Assembly (NCBI RefSeq): GCF_009498455.1
Contig: NZ_CP045644.1
Coordinates: 1,302,001 to 1,366,000 of the forward strand
Length of the DNA stretch: 64,000 bases
Origin: Variovorax paradoxus
Lineage (GTDB): Bacteria > Pseudomonadota > Gammaproteobacteria > Burkholderiales > Burkholderiaceae_C
Reading direction: 5' to 3'
The translations under genes and the position numbers were made by a program. The notes beneath the pieces are model-generated. The model had not been told where the DNA came from. It saw only the letters and a program-made list of their open reading frames with translations, and did not search any database. This document shows, piece after piece, positions 26,144 through 34,928 of this stretch. The first letter of the stretch is position 1. Every line of letters starts with the position of its first letter.

Positions 26144-27496
26144 TCAGTGGCCCGGCGCGGCCCGCACGCGCGCCACCTCGGCGGGCAGGTTGGTCCACGC
26201 CGCTTCCTGCGGTGCGAAGCGTGCGCGCATGTAGCCCGCGAGGTCGGCGATCTGGCGGTCGTCGAGCGCGTCGCGGAAGGCGGGCATGAAGCCGATGTCG
26301 CGGTGCGCAGGCGCGCGCACGCCGTCGAGGATGGTGCGCAGCAGGTTGTCGGGCCGTGTGCTCGTGAGGCTGCTGTTGAGTGCGAGCGGCGTGTTCACGC
26401 CGAGCAGCGTGGGGCCGTCGCCGTCGTGGTGGCACGACGCGCAGGCGCTGTCGAACATGCGCTGCGCGGGGCCGAGCAGCTGGCCTTGCGTGCGCGCCGC
26501 GTTGTCGACGGCCTGCTGCGCGAGCGCCTGCGGCTGCGCGACCGGCTTGGGGTTGAACGACCCAAGGTAGACGGCCATCGCGCGCACGTCGGCGTCGGGC
26601 ACCTGCGCGAGTTCGCGCACCACCTCGGCCATCGGACCGCCCGCAATGCCGTGGCGCGGCGAGTGGCCGTTGCGCAGGTAACGGTAGAGCGCGTCGGTGT
26701 CCCAGGGCACGGCGGCCTTCGACAGCTGCGTGAGCGCGGGGGCTTCCCAGCCATCGACCATCGCGCCTGAGAGGTACGCACTGCCGCCCTGCTCCGCACC
26801 GAGCGCGTTGCGCGGCGTGTGGCAGGCGCCGCAATGGCCCAGGCCGTTGACGAGGTAGGCACCGCGGTTCCACTCGGCGCTCTGCGTGGGCACGGGCTGC
26901 AGCGGCGCGGGGTCGTGAAACAGCGCGTTCCAGCCGGCCATCAGCGGACGCAGGCTGAACGGGAACGTGAGTTCGGACTTGGGCGTTTCCGCGCGCACGG
27001 CGGGCATCGCCATGAAGTAGGCATAGAGCGCCTGCAGGTCGTCGTCACTGGTCTTCGCGAACGCGGTGTAGGGGAACGCGGGGTACAGGTGATGGCCGTC
27101 GCGCGAGACGCCTTCGCGCATCGCGCGCTGGAAGGCGCTGAAGGACCAGCGGCCGAGGCCGGTCTCCGCATCGGGCGTGAGGTTGGTGGTGTAGAGCGTG
27201 CCGAAGGGCGTCTCCATCGCGCGGCCACCGGCGCTGGGTGCGCCGCCGGGTGCGGTGTGGCAGACGGCACAGTCGCCGAGCGCGGCGAGCACGCGGCCGC
27301 GTTCGATGGTGGACTCGCTGTAGACCGGTGCGCTGAGCGACACGGGCGCGATGGCCGAGCGCCAGCCGAGCAGGCCGGCGATGACGCCGAGGCCGCCGAT
27401 GAAGAGTGCGGCGCCGGTGGCCCACAGGCCTTTGCGCCTCGGCCAGATGGTCCCCGCATTGCTCCTTCCCCTCTGGGGAAGGTTGGGATGGGGCAC
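26144..27496 (-). CDS. Membrane-anchored three-haem cytochrome c subunit of the molybdenum hydroxylase
   Basis: 450 residues as read from the GTG at 27496. There are three CXXCH haem sites at about 76-80, 222-226 and 352-356, preceded by one hydrophobic anchor (about 25-45). This is the electron acceptor of the next two genes, comparable to the cytochrome domains fused to NicB in Pseudomonas. The N-terminus is doubtful: the first ~14 residues are encoded by repeat R2. An ATG at 27459 with an AAGGAG site is one base out of frame; one extra G in the G4 run at 27452-27455 would give MRGTIWPRRKGLWATGAA, a much more natural start. Confidence 0.82.
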   Translation of the reverse strand: MPHPNLPQRGRSNAGTIWPRRKGLWATGAALFIGGLGVIAGLLGWRSAIAPVSLSAPVYSESTIERGRVLAALGDCAVCHTAPGGAPSAGGRAMETPFGTLYTTNLTPDAETGLGRWSFSAFQRAMREGVSRDGHHLYPAFPYTAFAKTSDDDLQALYAYFMAMPAVRAETPKSELTFPFSLRPLMAGWNALFHDPAPLQPVPTQSAEWNRGAYLVNGLGHCGACHTPRNALGAEQGGSAYLSGAMVDGWEAPALTQLSKAAVPWDTDALYRYLRNGHSPRHGIAGGPMAEVVRELAQVPDADVRAMAVYLGSFNPKPVAQPQALAQQAVDNAARTQGQLLGPAQRMFDSACASCHHDGDGPTLLGVNTPLALNSSLTSTRPDNLLRTILDGVRAPAHRDIGFMPAFRDALDDRQIADLAGYMRARFAPQEAAWTNLPAEVARVRAAPGH

Positions 27497-27555
27497 AGCG
27501 GCGTCACCACTCGAGCGCCGCTTGCCCCACCCGCCCTCCCCAGAGGGGAGGGAGC
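27461..27555. repeat. Palindromic extragenic element R2 (subtype B) spanning a gene junction
   Basis: Left arm GCTCCTTCCCCTCTGGGGAA plus GGTTGGGATGGGGC pairs with GCCCCACCCGCCCTCCCCAG plus AGGGGAGGGAGC. The centre is itself palindromic (AGCGGCG...CGCCGCT around CTCGAG). It contains the stop of the molybdenum subunit (27504) and the putative GTG start of the cytochrome (27496), so both protein ends are repeat-derived. Confidence 0.85.
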
Positions 27556-29882
27556 AAAACCCTATTCAACTCAGCCAGCACCGTCTCCGGCGTGAACGGC
27601 GGCGACCTGAACCTGACCCCCGTCGCATCAAAGATCGCATTCGCAATCGCCGCCGTCCCCGGCACCGACGACGACTCGCCTGCCCCCAGCGACGGCTCGC
27701 CCGGCCGCGGCATGTGCATGATCTCGATCACCGGCACGTCGCGGAAATTGATGATCGGGTAGCTGCCCCACTCGCGGCTCGCGACCACGCCGGTCGGCAA
27801 CACGCCCGGCAACTGCGCACCGCCATCAGCATTACCTTGCTGCGGCGCGAACTTCACCTCTTCCATCAGCGCGCGGCTGGTGGTCTGGATCACGTTGCCG
27901 TGCACCTGGTGCTCGACACCCGCCGGGTTGACCAGCAAGCCTGCGTCGTGCCCCACCACCACGCGGCGCACATGCACCTCGCCGGTCTTTCGATTCACCT
28001 CGACATCGGCCACCCACGCAGCCCATGCGGCGCCGAAGCCCGGCCACTTGCTGTGGATGTAGCGCGCGTACGCAAAGCCCTGGCCGAAGAGGATGTCGCC
28101 GCCTTCGCCGAGCCCGCCATCGGCGTTCTCCTGCGGTCCGGTGCGCATGCGCCAGCCGGCCTTCTGCGCGGTGGCCTGCACGAGTTCGATGGCGCGCGGG
28201 TCGTCCAGATGCCGCAGGCGGAACTGCATCGGATCGACACCCGCCGCCGTCGCCAGCTCGTCGATGTACGACTCGTGTGCGAACGAACTCGGCAGCGCCG
28301 ACACGCCGCGCAGCCACGAGGCGCGCACGATCGGCGCCATGTCGTTGACCTTCACGCGCAGGTTGTCGTAGCTGTAGGGCGGGCGCGCGGTGCGGTCGCC
28401 CATCTCGTAGGCCTGCGCCACGGGCTCGACCGTGCGCGTGAGCAGCAGCGCGAGCGTGGGCGCGCCGTTCGAGGGGTACGAGGTTTCGAAGTCGTAGGCG
28501 GCGACGCGGCCGTCGGCCATGAGCCCGCCGTCGATCTCCATGAGCTGCGCGGCGCCCTTGGGCTCCCATGCATGCTCCTGCTCGCGCGAGAGCTGCACGC
28601 GCACCGGCGCGCCCACGGCACGCGCGAGCAACGCGGCATCGGCCGCCACGTCGTCGGCGCCGTTGCGGCCGTAGCAGCCTGCGGCCTCCATGCGCACCAC
28701 GTCGACCTGTACGTCGTCCACGCCCATGAGCTTCGCGAGATCGGCACGCAGCACGTGCGGGTTCTGCGATCCGGCCCAGCACCGCAGCTGCATTCCGCTG
28801 CCATCGGCGGGCTGCCAGTCGGCCAGCGCGCACGACGGGCCGATGGACGCGTGCATCTGGTACGGCCATACGTAGGTGCGCTGCATCGGTTGCGCAGCGG
28901 CGGCCATGGCGCCATCGACATCGCCCTCATCGACCAGCAAGCGCTGCGTCAACGGGTTGTCGCGCAGCGCCTGTGCCACGTCGCGCAGATCGGGCATGCC
29001 GGGCCAGGGCTTCCAGGTCACGCGCAGTTCGCGCATCGCCTGCTCGGCGTGCTCCTCGCGCTCGGCGACGATGCCGACGAAGTCGCGGACGACGACCACG
29101 GCGCGGATGCCCGGGATGTGCGCGATCGACGATTCGTCGACCGATTCGAGCGTGTTGCCGATGAAGTCGCCATGGTCCGCGCCCGCGTACGGCGGGCGCA
29201 CGACGCGGCCGTGCAGCATGCCGGGCACGCGCATGTCGTGCACGAACACAAGGTCGCCCGCGAGCTTGGCCGGGATGTCGACGCGCGCCTGGCGCGTGCC
29301 GACGAGGCGGTAGTCGGCCGGGTTCTTGGGTGTCGCGTCGAGGTCGAGGCGCAGCACCGTGCGCTGGTGCGCCACGAGGTCTGCGTAGTTGACGTGGCGG
29401 TCCGGTGCCTCGGTCACGCGCACCACGCCGTTGCGCACCTGCAGCGCATCGACGGCCACGCCCAGCCGCTCGGCCGCACGCGCCAGCAGCCAGGCCCGCG
29501 CCTGCGCGGCGGCCAGCCGCAGCGGCTGCGCGTGGATCTGGATCGACGCGCTCGCGATGGTCGCGCCCTGGTTGGGCGCACGCGCGGTGTCGCCGAGCAT
29601 CATGCGCACGCAGGGCATGCCGAGGTCGAGTTCTTCGGCCACGATCTGCGCCAGCGCGGTCTGGATGCCGGTGCCGAGATCTACGTGGCCGTTGAGCGCG
29701 GAGACACTGCCGTCGTCCCACAGCGCGAGCAGCACTTCGTCGCCTTCGGTGGGGTTGCTGGCGATGAAGGCGGGCTGGCCCTTGGCGGGTGGTGGGGGCG
29801 GGGCGTCGCGCACCACGAGCAGCACGCCATCGGCGGCGAGGAATTCCGCGCGGGTCTGCGGCAGGTCGGCGCGGCGTGTCAT
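27504..29882 (-). CDS. Molybdopterin-binding large subunit, probable nicotinate dehydrogenase (NicB/IorB type)
   Basis: 792 residues of the xanthine dehydrogenase family. The segment GHVDLGTGIQTALAQIVAEE lies near residue 70, i.e. at the N-terminus, as in the NicB/isoquinoline-oxidoreductase branch. The catalytic glutamate is in LGAGESS near residue 736. With the 2Fe-2S subunit and cytochrome c it would hydroxylate nicotinate at C6 to 6-hydroxynicotinate; substrate is inferred from the nicotinamidase and hydroxynicotinate reductase nearby. The last ~14 residues (PPLWGGRVGQAALEW) are read from repeat R2. No signal peptide is seen. Confidence 0.82.
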   Translation of the reverse strand: MTRRADLPQTRAEFLAADGVLLVVRDAPPPPPAKGQPAFIASNPTEGDEVLLALWDDGSVSALNGHVDLGTGIQTALAQIVAEELDLGMPCVRMMLGDTARAPNQGATIASASIQIHAQPLRLAAAQARAWLLARAAERLGVAVDALQVRNGVVRVTEAPDRHVNYADLVAHQRTVLRLDLDATPKNPADYRLVGTRQARVDIPAKLAGDLVFVHDMRVPGMLHGRVVRPPYAGADHGDFIGNTLESVDESSIAHIPGIRAVVVVRDFVGIVAEREEHAEQAMRELRVTWKPWPGMPDLRDVAQALRDNPLTQRLLVDEGDVDGAMAAAAQPMQRTYVWPYQMHASIGPSCALADWQPADGSGMQLRCWAGSQNPHVLRADLAKLMGVDDVQVDVVRMEAAGCYGRNGADDVAADAALLARAVGAPVRVQLSREQEHAWEPKGAAQLMEIDGGLMADGRVAAYDFETSYPSNGAPTLALLLTRTVEPVAQAYEMGDRTARPPYSYDNLRVKVNDMAPIVRASWLRGVSALPSSFAHESYIDELATAAGVDPMQFRLRHLDDPRAIELVQATAQKAGWRMRTGPQENADGGLGEGGDILFGQGFAYARYIHSKWPGFGAAWAAWVADVEVNRKTGEVHVRRVVVGHDAGLLVNPAGVEHQVHGNVIQTTSRALMEEVKFAPQQGNADGGAQLPGVLPTGVVASREWGSYPIINFRDVPVIEIMHMPRPGEPSLGAGESSSVPGTAAIANAIFDATGVRFRSPPFTPETVLAELNRVLLPPLWGGRVGQAALEW

Positions 29883-29891
29883 TCGTTTTTC

Positions 29892-30004
29892 TCCCTCTCC
29901 CTCTGGGAGAGGGTTGGGGTGAGGGCCAGCGGCGATGGCAAAGGCTGTGCATGTGCGAAGGCCGATGCCCTCACCCTAGCCCTCTCCCGCACGCGGGAGA
30001 GGGG
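29892..30004. repeat. Palindromic extragenic element R3 (subtype A)
   Basis: Arms CCCTCTCCCTCTGGGAGAGG plus GTTGGGGTGAGGGC and GCCCTCACCCTAGCCCTCTC plus CCGCACGCGGGAGAGGGG. It fills the 136-bp gap between the 2Fe-2S and molybdenum subunit genes. The right arm's inner hairpin loop differs (CGCACGCG), showing the arms evolve separately. Confidence 0.85.
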
Positions 30005-30018
30005 ACAACACGAGCGGC

Positions 30019-30525
30019 TCATGGCTTGACCTCAGCACGCATGCGCACCGCCGCGCGCTGCACCGCATCAAGGATCTCGATGTGCGTCCCGCAGCGGCAC
30101 AGGTTGCCCGACAGCTCGCTGCGGATGCGCGCCTCGCTCGCGTGCGGATCACGCGCGAGCAGCGCCGCCGCCTGCATCACCATGCCGTTCAGGCAGTAGC
30201 CACACTGCGCAGCCTGCGCGTCTTCAAACGCGGCCTGCACCGGATGCCAGCGCCCGCGCATGCCCAAGCCTTCGAGCGTCGTAATACTGCGCCCCGCCAC
30301 GCCATGCGCCGGGATCACGCAGGACCGCGCGGCCACGCCGTCGACATGCACCGTGCACGCACCGCACTGCCCGAGCCCGCAGCCGTACTTCGGCCCGTTG
30401 AGCCCGAGGTCGTTGCGCAGCAGGTGCAGCAGCGTGGCTTCGCGCGGCACGCCGGCGAGCGTGTGCGCCTGGCCGTTGACCTGCAGGTGCAGCGGCTCAG
30501 CGCCGCAACTGGCCGTCACGGGCAC
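30019..30525 (-). CDS. [2Fe-2S] small subunit of the molybdenum hydroxylase
   Basis: 168 residues. The plant-ferredoxin-type cluster motif CGLGQCGAC with a downstream Cys lies at about 49-71, and the second, XDH-type cluster is CGYCLNG ... CRCGTH near 107-147. It carries electrons from molybdenum to the cytochrome. A GTG at 30525 with GGAG upstream is the start; there is no export signal. It is transcribed before the large subunit with element R3 between. Family is certain; nicotinate as substrate is inferred from context. Confidence 0.88.
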   Translation of the reverse strand: MPVTASCGAEPLHLQVNGQAHTLAGVPREATLLHLLRNDLGLNGPKYGCGLGQCGACTVHVDGVAARSCVIPAHGVAGRSITTLEGLGMRGRWHPVQAAFEDAQAAQCGYCLNGMVMQAAALLARDPHASEARIRSELSGNLCRCGTHIEILDAVQRAAVRMRAEVKP

Positions 30526-30631
30526 CGGGCTCCAGGCCCGCGAAGGGTGTGGCCCGCGATCGAAAACTTCATGCGTTGTCTCGTCCGTCGTCGTGGTTGT
30601 GGTTGCTGTCGTCTGCCGCGGCCCGGCGGCA

Positions 30632-31360
30632 TCAGGCCGCCTGGATGTCGCCCGACTGGATGCGCTTCACGCCCTTGGCCGTCATCTGCTTCCAGGCGGC
30701 GGCCAGCGAGCCGTTGAGGTCGATGCCGCGCGTGGCGTCTTCGATCACGTAGGCCTCGAAGCCGGCCTTGCGCGCGTCCATCGCGGTCCAGGCCACGCAG
30801 AAGTCGGTGGCGAGACCCGTGACGAACACGGTCTTGATGCCGCGCGCCTTGAGGTAGCCGGCCAGGCCGGTGGCCGTCTTGTGGTCGGCCTCCTCGAAGG
30901 CGGAGTAGCTGTCCATGTCCTTGTGGAAGCCCTTGCGGATGATGAGCTGCGCGGTCGGCACCTTGAGTTCCTTGCCGAGCGCGGCGTCGTCGGTGCCCTG
31001 CACGCAGTGGTCGGGCCACAGCACCTGCGTGCCGTAGTTGAGCTTGGTGGTCTCGAAGGGCTTCTTGCCGGAATAGGTGCTCGCGAAGGAGGCGTGGCCC
31101 GCCGTGTGCCAGTCCTGCGTGACGACGATGTTCTGGAACGCGGGTGCCAGCGCATTGATGACCGGGATCACTTCGTTGCCGCCCTTTACCGCGAGCGTGC
31201 CGCCATAGAGAAAGCAGTTCTGCACATCGACCACGATCAGCGCGGCCTTGCCGCCGGGCTTGATCTTGCCGGCCGCGAAAGCGGACGAGAGCCCAAAGCT
31301 GCCGAGGCTGCCGACGAGCCCAAGGGCAGCGGCGGACTTCAAGACGGTTCTGCGATGCAT
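30632..31360 (-). CDS. Tat-exported nicotinamidase (PncA/isochorismatase family)
   Basis: 242 residues. A twin-arginine signal (MHRRTVLKSAAALGLVG) with likely cleavage after AFA near residue 29 precedes a full nicotinamidase domain. Catalytic Asp45, Lys143 (or 147) and Cys188 are in VVDVQNCF, RKGFHKD and GLATDFCV. Metal ligands Asp83, His85 and His89 are in QDWHTAGHASF. WPDHCVQGT (116-124) is the usual PncA signature. Hydrolysis of nicotinamide to nicotinate would occur in the periplasm, pointing to catabolism rather than NAD salvage. It sits between the hydroxylase and the ABC importer. Confidence 0.88.
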   Translation of the reverse strand: MHRRTVLKSAAALGLVGSLGSFGLSSAFAAGKIKPGGKAALIVVDVQNCFLYGGTLAVKGGNEVIPVINALAPAFQNIVVTQDWHTAGHASFASTYSGKKPFETTKLNYGTQVLWPDHCVQGTDDAALGKELKVPTAQLIIRKGFHKDMDSYSAFEEADHKTATGLAGYLKARGIKTVFVTGLATDFCVAWTAMDARKAGFEAYVIEDATRGIDLNGSLAAAWKQMTAKGVKRIQSGDIQAA

Positions 31361-31403
31361 GGCGTGGACTCCGGTGGGTTGAGGGAAGGAAGAAAGGAAA
31401 CAG

Positions 31404-32138
31404 TCAGACGCTGAGGTAGGCCCTGCGCACTTCTTCGTTGGCCGCCAACTCGGCCATCGTCGCGTGGTAACGGATCTGCCCCTTCTCGAGCACGTAGGCG
31501 CGATCGGAAACCAGCTCGGCGAAGTGCATGTTCTGCTCCGACAGCAGGATGCTCACGCCCTGCGCCTTGAGCTCGAGGATCATGTTCGCCATCTGTTCGA
31601 CGATGACCGGGGCCACGCCCTCAGACGGTTCGTCGAGCAGCACGAGGTACGGGTTGCCCATCAGCGTGCGCGCGACGGTGAGCATCTGCTGCTCGCCACC
31701 GCTCATGCGGCCACCGGGGCGGTTCGGCATCTCGCCGAGGTTGGGGAACAGCTGGAACAGGCGCTCGGGCGTCCACAGCGGTGCCGCGGTGCCGTCGGCC
31801 CACTGGCGCGCGGGCTGCTTGCCGACCTCGAGGTTCTCCATCACCGTGAGGTCGGTGAACACGCGCCGGTCTTCGGGCACGAAGCCCAGGCCCAGGCGCG
31901 CCGCATGGTGCGGCTCGCTTTTCGAGATGTCGTGCCCGAGAAAGCGCACCGCGCCGCGGCGCTTGCTCAGCATGCCGATGAGCGTCTTGAGCGTGGTCGA
32001 CTTTCCCGCGCCGTTGCGGCCCATGAGCGCGACGACTTCGCCGCGCCGCACTTCGAGGTCGACGTCGTAAAGGATCTGCGCGGCGCCATACCAGGCGCAC
32101 AAGGCCTTGGCTTCCAGAAGCGGTTCGTGCGTGCTCAT
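31404..32138 (-). CDS. LivF-type ABC transporter ATPase
   Basis: 244 residues. Walker A GRNGAGKST near 42-50, signature MSGGEQQML and Walker B YLVLLDEPSEG are all intact. Together with the next three genes it forms a branched-chain-amino-acid-type (HAAT) importer. Start overlaps the LivG stop by 4 bp. Given its place between nicotinamidase and hydroxynicotinate genes, the likely cargo is nicotinate, nicotinamide or a ring-opened product rather than leucine; this is inference. Confidence 0.9.
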   Translation of the reverse strand: MSTHEPLLEAKALCAWYGAAQILYDVDLEVRRGEVVALMGRNGAGKSTTLKTLIGMLSKRRGAVRFLGHDISKSEPHHAARLGLGFVPEDRRVFTDLTVMENLEVGKQPARQWADGTAAPLWTPERLFQLFPNLGEMPNRPGGRMSGGEQQMLTVARTLMGNPYLVLLDEPSEGVAPVIVEQMANMILELKAQGVSILLSEQNMHFAELVSDRAYVLEKGQIRYHATMAELAANEEVRRAYLSV

Positions 32139-32926
32139 GCGGTAACTCCAAGCGCTGCGGCTTTCTCTGCAATCTTCTCGAAGGTCTTGCCGCTGCCGAA
32201 GTACACCTCCTGCACCTTCGGGTGGTCGCGGATCTCGAGCGGCTTGCCCTGCGCGATGAGGCGCCCGCGCGCCAGCACGATCATGCGGTCGGCGTACGCG
32301 AACACCACGTCCATGCTGTGCTCGGTGAAGAGCACGGCCATGCCGCGTTGAATGACGAGGTCCTTGGTGAGCGCCATGAGCGAGTTGCGCTCCTGGGGCG
32401 CCATGCCGGCGGTGGGCTCGTCCATGAGCAGCAGCTTGGGCGAGTTGGCCATGGCGATGGCGAGCTCGACGCGCTTCACGTCGCCGTAGGCCAGCACGCT
32501 GCAGGGCCGGTCGGCCTGCGCCTTCATGCCGACCTGGTCGAGCAGCGCCAGTGCTTCGTCGCGCTTGTGGTCCGCTGCGCGGCGCCACATCGAGAACAGC
32601 TTGTGGTCGTGCGAGAGCAGTGCCATCTGCACGTTCTCGACGACGGTGAGCGAGGCGAAGGTTTCGGCGATCTGGAAGGTGCGGCCCACGCCCTTGCGCC
32701 AGATTTCGCGCGGCTTGCGGCCCACGAGTTCGTGGCCGTCGAGCGTGATCGAGCCTTGGTCGGCCTTGAGCTGGCCGTTCACCATGTTGAAGGTGGTCGA
32801 CTTGCCGGCGCCGTTGGGGCCGATGAGCGCGAGCAGCTCGCCCGCGGGCAATTCGAAGCTGATGCCGTCCACGGCCTTGACGCCGCCGAAAGACTTGCCG
32901 AGGTTGTCTACCTTGAGGAGGCTCAT
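32135..32926 (-). CDS. LivG-type ABC transporter ATPase
   Basis: 263 residues. Walker A is GPNGAGKST near 37-45; the region before Walker B reads CSVLAYGDVKRVELAIAMAN in place of a strict LSGGQ (AYGDVKR, common in LivG), then LLLMDEPTAGM. It pairs with LivF on the fused permease. It is overlapped by 4 bp on both sides. Confidence 0.9.
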   Translation of the reverse strand: MSLLKVDNLGKSFGGVKAVDGISFELPAGELLALIGPNGAGKSTTFNMVNGQLKADQGSITLDGHELVGRKPREIWRKGVGRTFQIAETFASLTVVENVQMALLSHDHKLFSMWRRAADHKRDEALALLDQVGMKAQADRPCSVLAYGDVKRVELAIAMANSPKLLLMDEPTAGMAPQERNSLMALTKDLVIQRGMAVLFTEHSMDVVFAYADRMIVLARGRLIAQGKPLEIRDHPKVQEVYFGSGKTFEKIAEKAAALGVTA

Positions 32927-34848
32927 GCCTTCACCTCCTTGAGCTTCGCATCTGCTTCATCATTCTTCGGTGCACGCCACCGGTCGACGAGTTGCTTGAT
33001 CGACCCGGCAATGCCCTGCGGGAACAGCAGCACGAGGATCAGGATGATGGCGCCGAGCATCGCGCGCCAGTAGTCGGTGTTGCGCGCCACGGTGTCGTGC
33101 AGCCAGGTGAAGGTGACGGCGCCGACCACCGGCCCCGCCAAGGTCTGGATGCCGCCGAGCAGCACCATCACGAGGCCGTCGACCGACTTGCCGACCGACA
33201 GGCTCTCGGGCGAGATGCTCCCCTTCGAGAACGCATAGAGCGCACCGGCCAGGCCCGCCACGGTGCCGGCGATGACGAAGGCCGCCCACTGCATGCGCTT
33301 GACGTCGATGCCGATGGCATCGGCGCGAAGCACCGAGTCGCGGCCCGCGCGCAGCGCATAGCCGAAGGGCGAGAACAGCACGCGGCGCAGCCACCACACG
33401 CCCGCGCCCACGAGCACCAGCGTGAGCCAGTAGTACACCTGCTTGTCCGACAGCCACTCCGACGGCCACACGCCGGTGAGGCCGTTGCTGCCGCCCGTGA
33501 AGCTGTCCCACTGGTAGGTGATGGCCCAGGTGATCTGCGCAAAGGCCAGCGTGAGCATCGCGAGGTACACGCCCGACAGCCGCACCGCGAACCAGCCGTA
33601 GACAAAGGCACCGAGCGCGGCCACCAGCGGCGCGACCACGAGCGCCAGTTCCATCGGCAGGTGCAGCGCACGCACCAGCAGCGCCGCGCCGTAGGCCCCG
33701 AGGCCGAAGTAGGCCGCGTGGCCGAAGGAGTGCATGCCGGCCGGCCCCATGATGAAGTGCAGGCTGGTGGCGAACAGCGCGGCGATCAGCAGGTCGATCA
33801 TCAGCACCGTGGTGTAGGGCGAACCGGCCGTCAGCAGCGGCAGCGCGGCAAGCACCACGGCAAGCCCGGCGGCGGCCACGATGTAGGCGGTGCTGGGCCG
33901 GCGCAGCGGTTCTTCCTGCATGCCGACGTAGCGGCTTGGCGCCTGCGGCCGGCCGAACAGGCCCCACGGGCGCCACACCAGCACGATGGCCATCACGAGA
34001 AAGTCGACCATCAGCGTGAGCTTGGAGAACGACACGTCGATGCCGAAGATCTGCACCACGCCCAGCCAGATGCACACGGCCTTGATCTCCGCGATGAGCA
34101 GCGCGGCCACGTAGGCGCCGGGCAGAGAGCCCATGCCGCCGACCACCACGACGACGAAGGCGGCGCCGATGGTGTTCAGGTCCATCTCGAGCGTGGCGGG
34201 TTCGCGCGGCAGTTGCAGCGCACCGCCCAGGCCCGCAAGCAGCGCGCCGAGCGCGAACACGGCGGTGAACAGCCAGGCCTGGTTGACGCCGAGTGCGCTG
34301 ACCATTTCGCGGTCCTGCGTGGCGGCGCGCACCAGCGTGCCGAAGCGCGTGCGCGTGAGCAGCAGCCAGACGAGCCCGAGCACCAGCGGGCCGACGACGA
34401 TCAGGAACAGGTCGTACGAAGGAAACTGGCGGCCGAGGATTTCGACCGAACCCTTGAGGCCCGGCGCACGCGGGCCGAGCAGTTCGTCAGGGCCCCAGAG
34501 CCACAGCACCGCGTCCTTGATGACGAGCACGAGCGCGAAGGTGGCCAGCAGCTGGAACAGCTCGGGCGCCTTGTAGATGCGGCGCAAGAGCAGCACCTCG
34601 ATGAGCGCACCCAGCACGCCCACCGCGAGCGCGGCGATCAGCAGCGCAGGCCAGAAGCCCACGCTCGGGCCGAGCTTCTCGACGAGCGTGTACGCGGTGT
34701 AGATGCCCACCATGAAGAACGACCCATGGGCGAAGTTGACGATGCGCGTCACGCCGAAGATCAACGACAAGCCGGCCGCCACCAAGAACAGCGAAGACGC
34801 GCCGGCCAACCCGTTGAGCAACTGAACAACGAAGCCTGAAAAGCTCAT
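32923..34848 (-). CDS. Fused LivH-LivM ABC permease
   Basis: About 641 residues. The N-terminal half is LivH-like (LSLIFGVTRIVNFAHGSFFM) and the C-terminal half LivM-like (HFIMGPAGMHSFGHAAYFGL, GYALRAGRDSVLRADAIGID), giving roughly 16 membrane segments in one chain instead of two genes. The junction is around residue 300-330 (WRPWGLFGRPQAPSRYVG). The ATG at 34848 is favoured; a GTG at 34875 would add nine residues. Confidence 0.88.
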   Translation of the reverse strand: MSFSGFVVQLLNGLAGASSLFLVAAGLSLIFGVTRIVNFAHGSFFMVGIYTAYTLVEKLGPSVGFWPALLIAALAVGVLGALIEVLLLRRIYKAPELFQLLATFALVLVIKDAVLWLWGPDELLGPRAPGLKGSVEILGRQFPSYDLFLIVVGPLVLGLVWLLLTRTRFGTLVRAATQDREMVSALGVNQAWLFTAVFALGALLAGLGGALQLPREPATLEMDLNTIGAAFVVVVVGGMGSLPGAYVAALLIAEIKAVCIWLGVVQIFGIDVSFSKLTLMVDFLVMAIVLVWRPWGLFGRPQAPSRYVGMQEEPLRRPSTAYIVAAAGLAVVLAALPLLTAGSPYTTVLMIDLLIAALFATSLHFIMGPAGMHSFGHAAYFGLGAYGAALLVRALHLPMELALVVAPLVAALGAFVYGWFAVRLSGVYLAMLTLAFAQITWAITYQWDSFTGGSNGLTGVWPSEWLSDKQVYYWLTLVLVGAGVWWLRRVLFSPFGYALRAGRDSVLRADAIGIDVKRMQWAAFVIAGTVAGLAGALYAFSKGSISPESLSVGKSVDGLVMVLLGGIQTLAGPVVGAVTFTWLHDTVARNTDYWRAMLGAIILILVLLFPQGIAGSIKQLVDRWRAPKNDEADAKLKEVKA

Positions 34849-34928
34849 GAAAGACCCTGAGGAAACTGGAGACACCGCGCCCCGCCGTCATCGACCGACG
34901 GCAGGCGCGTTGCGGGAACCGCGCGCAA

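Noticed and set aside
30632..31360. Isochorismatase or cysteine hydrolase of siderophore synthesis
   Set aside because: The metal-binding DWH...H and WPDHCVQGT signatures are those of nicotinamidase, and there are no siderophore genes nearby.
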